DNA of 6,324 nt, from NCBI GenBank assembly GCA_947461645.1, contig CANHMN010000106.1, forward strand, positions 1-6,324, given 5' to 3'. A program made the translations under genes and the position numbers. Shown here piece by piece: positions 1 to 5,817 of this stretch. The notes beneath the pieces are model-generated. The model ran no database searches. It saw only the letters and a list, made by a program, of their open reading frames with translations, and was not told the DNA's origin. The number at the start of each line of letters is the position of its first letter. Within the stretch, counting starts at the first letter, position 1. This stretch comes from Chitinophagaceae bacterium. GTDB taxonomy: Bacteria; Bacteroidota; Bacteroidia; Chitinophagales; Chitinophagaceae.

Positions 1-105
1 AGGCAGAAAATTCATAAAACAGTTGCCACATCAAACTCATCAAATCAAGTAATATTGAAAGGTCAACAACGTAGATTTTCCGATTTTTCGTAACAAAAAA
101 ATCAT

Positions 106-113
106 TACTTTTG
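106..113 (+). promoter_or_regulatory. Putative -7 promoter element of the tRNA-Met gene
   Basis: TACTTTTG matches the Bacteroidota -7 consensus TAnnTTTG exactly and ends 14 bases before the mature tRNA 5' end, so transcription would begin about 7 bases upstream of the tRNA. No clean TTG -33 element is visible at the usual 17-23 bp spacing; only T-rich stretches around 76-90 occupy that position. The placement is inferred from the consensus and the distance to the tRNA. Confidence 0.55.
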
Positions 114-127
114 CCTCCCTTTAGGAT

Positions 128-201
128 GCCGGGGTAGCTCAGCTGGTTAGAGCATCGGATTCATAACCCGAAGGTCGGCAGTTCAAGTCTGCTCTCCGGT
201 A
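128..201 (+). tRNA. tRNA-Met (anticodon CAT), elongator type
   Basis: The cloverleaf folds fully. The acceptor stem is 128-134 with 194-200 (two G-U pairs), the D stem GCTC/GAGC starts at 137, and the anticodon stem 155-159/167-171 encloses a 7-base loop with CAT at 162-164. The variable region is 5 bases, and the T stem is 177-181/189-193 around TTCAAGT. The discriminator base is A201 and no CCA is encoded, as is common in this phylum, so CCA must be added enzymatically. The anticodon stem lacks the three consecutive G-C pairs of initiator tRNA, and the acceptor has a G-U pair at 1:72 rather than the initiator mismatch, so it is read as elongator Met. A CAT-anticodon tRNA-Ile (lysidine-modified) is the alternative, but it is less likely because G4:C69 differs from the C4:G69 seen in E. 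coli tRNA-Ile2. Confidence 0.96.
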
Positions 202-202
202 C

Positions 203-256
203 AAAAAGTCAGAGCGAAAATGAGAGCGGGTGCGATCATGAAGCTCTGACTTTTTT
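203..256 (+). terminator. Strong Rho-independent terminator behind the tRNA
   Basis: AAAAAGTCAGAGC at 203-215 is perfectly complementary to GCTCTGACTTTTT at 243-255, giving a 13-bp stem with a 27-base loop and a run of six T at 251-256. It begins two bases after the tRNA discriminator base and so ends the single-tRNA transcript. The loop is unusually long for a simple terminator, and it contains sequence that can pair elsewhere (see the inverted-repeat feature at 209-285). Confidence 0.8.
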
Positions 257-285
257 CTTCGCTCTCACGCTGTTTCTCGCTCTGA
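209..285 (+). repeat. Second inverted-repeat set interleaved with the tRNA terminator
   Basis: TCAGAGCGA at 209-217 is complementary to TCGCTCTGA at 277-285 (9 bp), and TGAGAGCG at 221-228 is complementary to CGCTCTCA at 260-267 (8 bp). The two stems stack with small unpaired segments between them. They use the left arm of the terminator (203-215) and enclose its right arm (243-255), so this fold and the terminator cannot form together. The AGAGCG/CGCTCT hexamer therefore occurs twice on each side. Whether the alternative fold has a role or is a by-product of a duplicated terminator arm is unknown. Confidence 0.6.
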
Positions 286-366
286 TTTAATCAACTTGTT
301 ATAGGACGAAATTTAAATGGTGGGCTAGTCCGTTTTTACAACCAACCAAATCTTTACTTTATTACC

Positions 367-395
367 TTTGGTTCCTGTATTTGCCTATAATTTTG
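367..395 (+). promoter_or_regulatory. Putative Bacteroidota promoter of the BNR-propeller gene
   Basis: TTTG at 367-370 followed by 17 bases and TAATTTTG at 388-395 matches the TTTG(-33)/TAnnTTTG(-7) architecture. Transcription would start near 402, giving a leader of about 24 bases before the ATG at 426. The -33 element is also the end of another perfect TAnnTTTG match (TACCTTTG, 363-370), so a second, weaker start near 377 is possible. The leader has no Shine-Dalgarno site; the A7 run at 416-422 just before the start codon is typical of translation initiation in this phylum. Confidence 0.6.
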
Positions 396-425
396 TCATT
401 ATCATTGATTAGTCAAAAAAATACC

Positions 426-3400
426 ATGAAGAAAATATTTTCACTTGTACTGTTTTTTGCCCCCATTGTTAATCATGCGCAGAAAACTGTTTCCCAAAAA
501 GAGGAAAACAAAAATCCTTTATCCACTTCCTCCACATACAGTGCACTAAAATTTAGAAGCGTGGGTCCAGCACTCGTTTCGGGAAGAATCAGCGATATCG
601 TTGTAAATCCTGCTAAAAAATCACAATGGTACATTGCCGTTGCGTCGGGCGGAGTATGGAAAACTGATAATGCAGGCATTACGTTTAACCCTTTGTTTGA
701 TGCACAATCTTCTTTCTCTATCGGTTGCATTGCTATGGATCCTAACAATACCAATGTTATATGGGTAGGTACAGGTGAAAACAACAATCAACGTAGTGTG
801 GCATACGGCGATGGGGTATATAAATCTGATGATGGCGGTAAATCATGGACCAACATGGGACTCAAAAATTCTGAACACATCGGAAAAATTGCCATTGACC
901 CAACTAACAGCAATATCGTTTACGTTGCAGCGTATGGACCACTTTGGTCTGCCGGTGGTGACAGGGGTATTTACAAAACAATCGATGGAGGCAAAACCTG
1001 GACTCAAGCACTTAAAGTAAGCGACAACACAGGGTTCAATGAAGTTCATATCGATCCCAATCACCCCAACATTATCTATGCTGCAGCTCATCAACGCCGC
1101 AGGCATGAATGGACTTACATCAGCGGTGGACCTGAATCTGCTCTTTACAAAAGTGATGATGCCGGTGCAACATGGAAAAAGCTTACAAATGGTTTGCCGG
1201 CTTCAGATATGGGAAGAATTGGGTTGGCTATTTCTCCCATCAATTCAGACATGCTTTTTGCTATCGTTGAAGGGAACGATGACGACAAAGGATTTTACCG
1301 CTCCACAGACAGGGGAGCAAGCTGGGAAAAAAGATCCGGCTGGTCTACTGTCGGAAATTACTACCAGGAAATTTTCGCTGATCCTAAAAATGCAGACAAG
1401 ATTTATTCCCTTGATACCTGGGCGCAAGTAAGTTTAGATGGTGGAAAAACTTTCAAAGGATTGGGTGAAAAAAACAAGCATGTCGACAACCACGCATTAT
1501 ACATTGATCCCGCCAATACAGATCATTTAATCATGGGCTGCGATGGCGGATTATACGAAACATGGGATGGCGCCAAATACTGGCATTTCAAGGCAAATTT
1601 ACCCATTACACAGTTTTACAGAGTGTCTGTTGATAACAGTTTGCCCTTCTATAATATCTATGGAGGTACGCAAGACAACAACTCGTTAGGTGGTCCATCA
1701 AGAACAATTAGTGCATCGGGTATTTTGAATTCTGACTGGTTCATTACAGTTGGTGGTGATGGTTTTGAATCGGTGGTGGACACAGAAGATCCCAATATTG
1801 TTTATTCGCAATGGCAGTATGGTGGACTTGTTCGTTATGATAGAAAATCAGGTGAGTCGCTCGATATCAAGCCACAGGAAAAAGAAGGCGAAGCCGCATA
1901 CCGTTGGAATTGGGATGCACCGCTGCTCATTAGTGAATTCAAAAATACCCGACTTTATTTTGCTGCGAACAAAGTATTCAAAAGCGATGACAGAGGCAAC
2001 ACCTGGAATGTAATAAGCGATGATCTTAGCAAAGGTATAGACAGAAACAAACTAACGGTAATGGATAAAGTTTGGAGTATGGATGCCATAGCAAAAAACT
2101 CTTCTACCTCGTTTTACGGAAACATTACCGCACTTGCCGAAAGCCCCAAAAATGAAAACATGCTTTATGCAGGTACAGATGATGGGCTCATTCAAATAAC
2201 AGACAACGGCGGAAGGAGCTGGACAAAAACGGAAAAGTTTGCAGGAGTGCCTGAAAACACACTCGTGCACAACATCATTTGTTCACAGCACTTTGAAAAT
2301 ACTGCCTATGCTGTTTTCAATAACCATCGAAATGCAGATTTTAAACCTTATCTGTTGAAAACTACCGATAAGGGAAAAACGTGGATAAACATAGCATCCA
2401 ATCTTCCGGAAAGAGGTTCGGTATATTGTGTTGCAGAAGATCATGTAAACAGTAACCTGCTGTTTGTGGGTACAGAATTTGGTATTTATTTCACACTCGA
2501 TTGTGGTGCAAATTGGGTTGCTTTGAAAAATGGTTTGCCGACCATCTGTGTCAGGGATATAGCTATTCAAAAAAGAGAAAATGATCTCGTGCTCGCTACC
2601 TTCGGCAGAGGCTTTTATGTACTCGACGATTATTCCATCCTTCAAAAAATAAAACAGGAAGATTTACAGAACAATGCAAAACTCTTTGCTGTAAAAGATG
2701 CACAGGTATACATCGAATCTACTCCACTCGGACACAGCGGAAAATCTAATCAGGGAGAATCTTTTTACACTGCTGACAATCCACCTGTTGGAGCCAATAT
2801 TGCTTATTGGTTCAAGGAGGATATTAAAACAATGAGAGAAAAGAGAAAAGAGATGGAAAGGGAAAGCATCAAAAATAATTTACCTGTTTATTATCCATCT
2901 GCAGATTCCATCAGAATGGAAGATGCCGAAGAAGGAGCTTACCTCATGTTGGTTATTTGCGACGAATACAACAATGTGGTTAGAAAAATTAAAAGACCAG
3001 CCCGAAAAGGATTGTATCGTATCACCTGGAATGGTAGACTTGATGTGACAAGCCCGGCAAATTTATCTGCACTTAATAATCCTGATGATGGCGATCAGGG
3101 CCCGCTTGCGCTTCCAGGAAAATATGCAGTTTGTTTGGTTAAAGTACAAAAGGGAAAAGTTGATACCCTTACAGAAAATACCTATTTCCAATTGCTTTCT
3201 TTAAATAACAATACTTTACCGGTAAACAGAAAAGAGCTAGCAGCATTCAACAAAGATTTGTCGGAATTTAGAAGAGTGGTTTTGGCAACTGCAGAATATT
3301 GCAATAATGTAAAAGACCGAATTGGTTACATCAAGGCTGGCATATTTCAGATCAATGACTTAGCAGAAGATTTAATTAAAGAAGTGAAGAATGTAGATTC

Positions 3401-3698
3401 CTTGCTTCAGAAAATCAATTTTGACCTTCGTGGCGATCAAAGTTTAGCCAAAAGGGAATTCGAGACCTTGTCCGGCTTACTTTCAAGAGTAGAAGGTATT
3501 GTCAATAACTTATGGTCTACATCAGCCCAACAAACCAATACGTATGTTGAAAGATTGAATGAAAGCAAGCAAACGTTCAATAGGATTTATGCGAATGCCA
3601 AGTTATTGAAATCAAAAATTGAATCCATAGAAAATAAACTCGAAAAGAGAAAGGCACCTTACACGCCAGGAAGATTTCCGGAGTACAATGGGAAATGA
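426..3698 (+). CDS. Secreted sortilin/VPS10-like BNR beta-propeller protein
   Basis: The product has 1090 residues. Residues 1-18 are a Sec signal peptide (MKKIF, then a hydrophobic core, cleavage expected after NHA), with no lipobox Cys, so the mature protein is periplasmic or released. Eleven Asp-box motifs (S/T-x-D-x-G-x-T-W/F type) lie near residues 79, 133, 184, 242, 292, 335, 378, 519, 591, 645 and 689, indicating one large or two tandem beta-propellers. The conserved family opening (residues about 42-55, FRSVGPALVSGRI) is present. A FlgD-Ig-like segment follows (GLYRITWNGR, near residue 862), then a mostly helical, coiled-coil-prone tail from about 930 to 1075. Relatives are often annotated as glycosyl hydrolase or VPS10 domain protein, but no catalytic residues can be assigned and the substrate is unknown. 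There is no T9SS sorting domain at the C-terminus. ATG 426 is chosen because it starts the signal peptide; an in-frame TTG at 381 lies upstream of the predicted transcription start. Confidence 0.95.
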   Translation: MKKIFSLVLFFAPIVNHAQKTVSQKEENKNPLSTSSTYSALKFRSVGPALVSGRISDIVVNPAKKSQWYIAVASGGVWKTDNAGITFNPLFDAQSSFSIGCIAMDPNNTNVIWVGTGENNNQRSVAYGDGVYKSDDGGKSWTNMGLKNSEHIGKIAIDPTNSNIVYVAAYGPLWSAGGDRGIYKTIDGGKTWTQALKVSDNTGFNEVHIDPNHPNIIYAAAHQRRRHEWTYISGGPESALYKSDDAGATWKKLTNGLPASDMGRIGLAISPINSDMLFAIVEGNDDDKGFYRSTDRGASWEKRSGWSTVGNYYQEIFADPKNADKIYSLDTWAQVSLDGGKTFKGLGEKNKHVDNHALYIDPANTDHLIMGCDGGLYETWDGAKYWHFKANLPITQFYRVSVDNSLPFYNIYGGTQDNNSLGGPSRTISASGILNSDWFITVGGDGFESVVDTEDPNIVYSQWQYGGLVRYDRKSGESLDIKPQEKEGEAAYRWNWDAPLLISEFKNTRLYFAANKVFKSDDRGNTWNVISDDLSKGIDRNKLTVMDKVWSMDAIAKNSSTSFYGNITALAESPKNENMLYAGTDDGLIQITDNGGRSWTKTEKFAGVPENTLVHNIICSQHFENTAYAVFNNHRNADFKPYLLKTTDKGKTWINIASNLPERGSVYCVAEDHVNSNLLFVGTEFGIYFTLDCGANWVALKNGLPTICVRDIAIQKRENDLVLATFGRGFYVLDDYSILQKIKQEDLQNNAKLFAVKDAQVYIESTPLGHSGKSNQGESFYTADNPPVGANIAYWFKEDIKTMREKRKEMERESIKNNLPVYYPSADSIRMEDAEEGAYLMLVICDEYNNVVRKIKRPARKGLYRITWNGRLDVTSPANLSALNNPDDGDQGPLALPGKYAVCLVKVQKGKVDTLTENTYFQLLSLNNNTLPVNRKELAAFNKDLSEFRRVVLATAEYCNNVKDRIGYIKAGIFQINDLAEDLIKEVKNVDSLLQKINFDLRGDQSLAKREFETLSGLLSRVEGIVNNLWSTSAQQTNTYVERLNESKQTFNRIYANAKLLKSKIESIENKLEKRKAPYTPGRFPEYNGK

Positions 3699-3708
3699 AA
3701 ATGAGTTG

Positions 3709-3987
3709 TTAATGGATTAACTTCCAAATAACATCTTCATTTTTTATGTCGTATTTTTCAATGATTCCTTTTTGCATAAGCCTTTTCAAAATAAGCTTGG
3801 CTTCTGTATTGTTGTTGTCTGTCAAAAAGCCAAACTCGGTTGTGGTAAGTGTTGGATATTTTTTGAAAAGCTTATTTTACTTACGTTTTACAGGGCTCTT
3901 GATAGCGTCCGGAATGAATTCGAGCAAAGTCTTTTCAAATTTCGAGTAGGGTTGGTTTTTAATGCAGCTATTTTTTAAGGATAATGG
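3709..3987 (-). pseudogene. Decayed gene remnant, unknown family, with an in-frame TAA
   Basis: On the minus strand one reading frame runs through this interval with a single internal stop (TAA, plus-strand 3877-3879) before its terminal TAA at 3709-3711. The 55 codons after the internal stop look like genuine protein: LFKKYPTLTTTEFGFLTDN, then a charged helix (TEAKLILKRLMQKGIIEKYD), ending VIWKLIH. This resembles a winged-helix C-terminus, though I cannot name a family. The 36 codons before the stop (SKFEKTLLEFIPDAIKSPVKRK region) are also protein-like. No plausible start codon precedes the body, and the frame's upstream part dissolves into AT-rich sequence before umuD, so the 5' limit given is approximate. 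The remnant is convergent with the propeller gene, 10 bases between stop codons. Plus-strand small frames here are compositionally unlike proteins and are taken as its antisense. Confidence 0.42.
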
Positions 3988-4016
3988 TTGTTTTTGGTTT
4001 CTTTTTTCTATTATTG
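3988..4016 (+). promoter_or_regulatory. Weak candidate promoter of umuDC
   Basis: TTG at 3988-3990, 18 bases, then TATTATTG at 4009-4016 fits the Bacteroidota TTG/TAnnTTTG arrangement with one mismatch in the -7 element. A start near 4023 would leave a leader of only about 13 bases and place the initiation site in the centre of the palindrome at 4014-4032. No better match is visible in the 150 bases upstream of umuD. Confidence 0.35.
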
Positions 4017-4032
4017 CTAAAATATTTAGCAA
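4014..4032. promoter_or_regulatory. 19-bp palindrome, candidate operator of umuDC
   Basis: TTGCTAAA-ATA-TTTAGCAA is a perfect 8-bp inverted repeat with a 3-base centre, ending three bases before the umuD ATG. Its position over the end of the putative -7 element and the likely transcription start is what a repressor site would need. It matches neither the proteobacterial LexA box (CTGT-N8-ACAG) nor the Bacillus type (GAAC-N4-GTTC). The regulator is not encoded in this window. An RNA hairpin covering the ribosome binding region is a less likely alternative, since the stem is AT-rich and the loop only 3 bases. Confidence 0.5.
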
Positions 4033-4035
4033 ATT

Positions 4036-4488
4036 ATGAGTAACGATGAAGCCAAAATGAAAGGCTATTTCATAAGAGGAGAAGCATTGCCTGTGTTGCC
4101 CGGCTATGGTTTTGTTGCCAATGCGGGCTTTCCTTCACCTGCCGCCGATTTTGTGGAAGAGGAAATCGACCTCAATAAACATTTGATTCCACGTCCCAAT
4201 TCCACTTATATCGTGAGGGCTGTGGGCGATTCGATGATTAATGCGCATATTCCTGATAATACATTGTTGGTGGTAGACAGAAGCATAAAGCCGGTCAGTA
4301 ACCGGATTGTAGTAGCAGTCATCAATAACGAATTCACCATTAAGCGCTTTATTCAGAACAGTTCGGGAATAAGACTTGTACCTGAAAGTCCGAATCCGAG
4401 GTATAAACCCATTCCCATTGTTGAGGGTGTGGATTTCAGCATTTGGGGAGTGGTTACTCATATCATCATTAAAGCAGCAGATGTTTGA
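4036..4488 (+). CDS. umuD: UmuD, autoproteolytic subunit of DNA polymerase V
   Basis: The product has 150 residues (E. coli UmuD has 139) and is a LexA/S24-type serine peptidase. When RecA filaments form on damaged DNA it cuts its own N-terminal arm, and the UmuD' dimer then joins UmuC. The cleavage region reads [18 protein letters not shown], so the cut would be Ala30-Gly31, in place of Cys24-Gly25 in E. coli. The Ser-Lys dyad is intact: Ser66 in GDSM and Lys103 in EFTIKRF, both offset by six from E. coli Ser60 and Lys97, so the extra length before the active site lies in the N-terminal arm. ATG 4036 sits directly behind the palindrome; an internal ATG at 4057 would give an arm closer to E. 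coli length and cannot be excluded. There is no Shine-Dalgarno site. It is the first gene of an operon with umuC, 2 bases downstream. Confidence 0.96.
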   Translation: MSNDEAKMKGYFIRGEALPVLPGYGFVANAGFPSPAADFVEEEIDLNKHLIPRPNSTYIVRAVGDSMINAHIPDNTLLVVDRSIKPVSNRIVVAVINNEFTIKRFIQNSSGIRLVPESPNPRYKPIPIVEGVDFSIWGVVTHIIIKAADV

Positions 4489-4490
4489 CC

Positions 4491-5753
4491 ATGATAGCAT
4501 TGATTGATTGTAATAATTTTTATGCTTCTTGTGAGCGGCTGTTTCAGCCGGCTTTGAGAAACAGGCCTATTGTGGTGTTAAGCAACAATGATGGATGTGT
4601 GATTGCCCGAAGCGATGAGGCGAAGCAATTGGGTATTAAAATGGGTGCGCCGGCGTTCCAGATTAAGGAGCTTATTGATCAGCATAAAGTTGCTGTGTTT
4701 TCTTCCAATTATATTCTGTACGGAAGCTTGAGCAACAGAGTGATGAATGTATTAAGGAATTTTGCTCCTGTGATTGAAGTGTATTCCATTGATGAAGCTT
4801 TTCTCGATCTTACGGGCATGAATTATGTTGATCTTTATGAACTTGGTATTTCGATAAGAAGGGAAGTGCTGAATCAGGTAGGCATTCCTGTTAGTATAGG
4901 TATTGCGCCAACAAAGACACTGGCTAAAATGGCCAATCGCTATGCGAAGAAGGAGAAAAAAGGGGTCGGTGTACATCTGGTACAGGATAGTATTCAGATA
5001 AACAATTTATTGAAGCATACTAAAATTGAGGACATATGGGGTGTTGGTCGTCAATATGCGATGAAGCTTATGCAATACAATGTTTTTACTGCGGCCGATC
5101 TTGTTGCCCTGAATGAAGACTGGATTCGTACACACATGACGGTGGTAGGGTTGCGTTTGGTAAAGGAATTAAAAGGTGTTTCCTGTGTAGAATGGGATGC
5201 ATTGCCTTCTGCTAAAAAATGTATACAAACGGCCCGCTCTTTTGGTAAGCTGTTGTCTAAAAAAGAAGAATTGGCTGCTCCTGTTTCTAGCCATGCTGCA
5301 AGTTGTGCGGCTAAACTGCGCTATCAAAATACCTGTGCAGGTGCAATACAGGTTTTCATTCATACCAATCCGCATCGCAAACAGGATCCGCAATATTTCC
5401 GATCGGTCACCATGTCTCTGGAAGTGCCTACTTCAGATTCCTCAGAAATCATCAACGCCGCTCTTCGTGGTTTGGGAATTATTTACAAGCCGGGATATCT
5501 TTACAACAAGACAGGTGTGCTGGTTTTTGATATTGTTCCGGAAGATCAGGTGCAGCTTGGTTTGTTTGATTCGTTCGACAGGGGGAGGAGTGGAAAAATG
5601 ATGCAAGTACTTGATGAGGTCAATGGAAAATTTGGTAAAGACACTTTACGTTATGCGGTTCAGGGCTATAAGAAACACTGGAAGCTTAAACAGCAGAAAC
5701 TGTCGCCATGCTATACAACCAATATACTGGAAGTACTTACGATAAAAATATAG
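4491..5753 (+). CDS. umuC: UmuC, catalytic Y-family translesion DNA polymerase
   Basis: The product has 420 residues (E. coli UmuC has 422) and appears full length. It is the error-prone polymerase of Pol V, copying past lesions with UmuD' and RecA. The metal-binding residues are present at the E. coli positions: Asp6 in [13 protein letters not shown] and Asp101-Glu102 in [11 protein letters not shown]. Tyr11 is the expected steric gate against ribonucleotides. A helix-hairpin-helix-like thumb segment ([20 protein letters not shown]) lies near residues 179-198, followed by the little-finger domain. QLGLF at about 355-359 is a sliding-clamp binding motif. The C-terminal DUF4113-type tail (residues about 370-410) ends with KLSPCYTT, where LSPRYTT is usual. 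ATG 4491 starts the conserved MIALID; an in-frame TTG at 4485, overlapping the umuD stop, would add only two residues. Translation is probably coupled to umuD. Confidence 0.97.
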   Translation: MIALIDCNNFYASCERLFQPALRNRPIVVLSNNDGCVIARSDEAKQLGIKMGAPAFQIKELIDQHKVAVFSSNYILYGSLSNRVMNVLRNFAPVIEVYSIDEAFLDLTGMNYVDLYELGISIRREVLNQVGIPVSIGIAPTKTLAKMANRYAKKEKKGVGVHLVQDSIQINNLLKHTKIEDIWGVGRQYAMKLMQYNVFTAADLVALNEDWIRTHMTVVGLRLVKELKGVSCVEWDALPSAKKCIQTARSFGKLLSKKEELAAPVSSHAASCAAKLRYQNTCAGAIQVFIHTNPHRKQDPQYFRSVTMSLEVPTSDSSEIINAALRGLGIIYKPGYLYNKTGVLVFDIVPEDQVQLGLFDSFDRGRSGKMMQVLDEVNGKFGKDTLRYAVQGYKKHWKLKQQKLSPCYTTNILEVLTIKI

Positions 5754-5759
5754 GTCAAT

Positions 5760-5785
5760 AAAAAAGCTTCGTAGGAACGAAGCTT
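5760..5785 (-). terminator. Rho-independent terminator of the minus-strand T9SS-cargo gene
   Basis: AAGCTTCG at 5764-5771 and CGAAGCTT at 5778-5785 form an 8-bp stem with a 6-base loop. On the minus strand the stem is followed directly by a run of six T (plus-strand A 5760-5765), 33 bases after the minus-strand stop codon. On the plus strand the stem is followed by GTG and an A-run, so it is a poor terminator for umuDC, although a T7 run lies farther on at 5803-5809. The hairpin may still protect the 3' end of the umuC transcript. Confidence 0.75.
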
Positions 5786-5817
5786 GTGAAAAAAAAGTAT
5801 GGTTTTTTTAGGAAGGG

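Noticed and set aside
1..40. Minus-strand ATG at 40-38 opening a frame (MSLMWQLFYEFSA) to the window edge
   Set aside because: Only 13 codons are visible, and no convincing promoter or recognisable motif supports a divergent gene; it cannot be told from chance without sequence beyond the edge.
128..201. tRNA-Met as an attachment site for a mobile element
   Set aside because: I found no repeat of the tRNA 3' end elsewhere in the window and no integrase gene downstream; the following genes look like ordinary chromosomal ones.
381..425. TTG start at 381 for the propeller protein
   Set aside because: It would put 15 extra residues ahead of an otherwise clean signal peptide and lies upstream of the better predicted transcription start near 402; ATG 426 follows an A-rich leader.
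3698..3745. Terminator for the propeller gene from AAAATGA (3698-3704) and TCATTTTT (3737-3744)
   Set aside because: The stem is seven bp with five A-T pairs and a 32-base loop, far too weak; the inner GTTAAT/ATTAAC palindrome (3708-3721) leaves a two-base loop. No credible terminator is seen here.
3788..3878. 11-bp inverted repeat AAAATAAGCTT (3788-3798) and AAGCTTATTTT (3868-3878)
   Set aside because: The arms are AT-rich and 69 bp apart with no target duplication or transposase; both fall on Lys-Leu codons of the remnant, so chance or coding bias explains them.
3746..3978. Two overlapping plus-strand small frames (67 and 68 codons)
   Set aside because: Their translations are rich in F, L, S, C and V with no motif, while the opposite strand reads as a normal charged amphipathic protein, so they are taken as antisense of the remnant.
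3880..4035. Classical LexA/SOS box upstream of umuD
   Set aside because: No CTGT-N8-ACAG or GAAC-N4-GTTC pattern is present; the only strong symmetric site is the TTGCTAAA-ATA-TTTAGCAA palindrome.
4485..4490. TTG start at 4485 for UmuC
   Set aside because: It adds only Met-Thr before the conserved MIALID; ATG at 4491 places Asp6, Tyr11, Asp101 and Glu102 exactly at the E. coli numbering.
4135..4500. Minus-strand open frame of 121 codons opposite umuD
   Set aside because: It is fully antisense to a conserved UmuD with intact catalytic residues, and its translation has no recognisable features.
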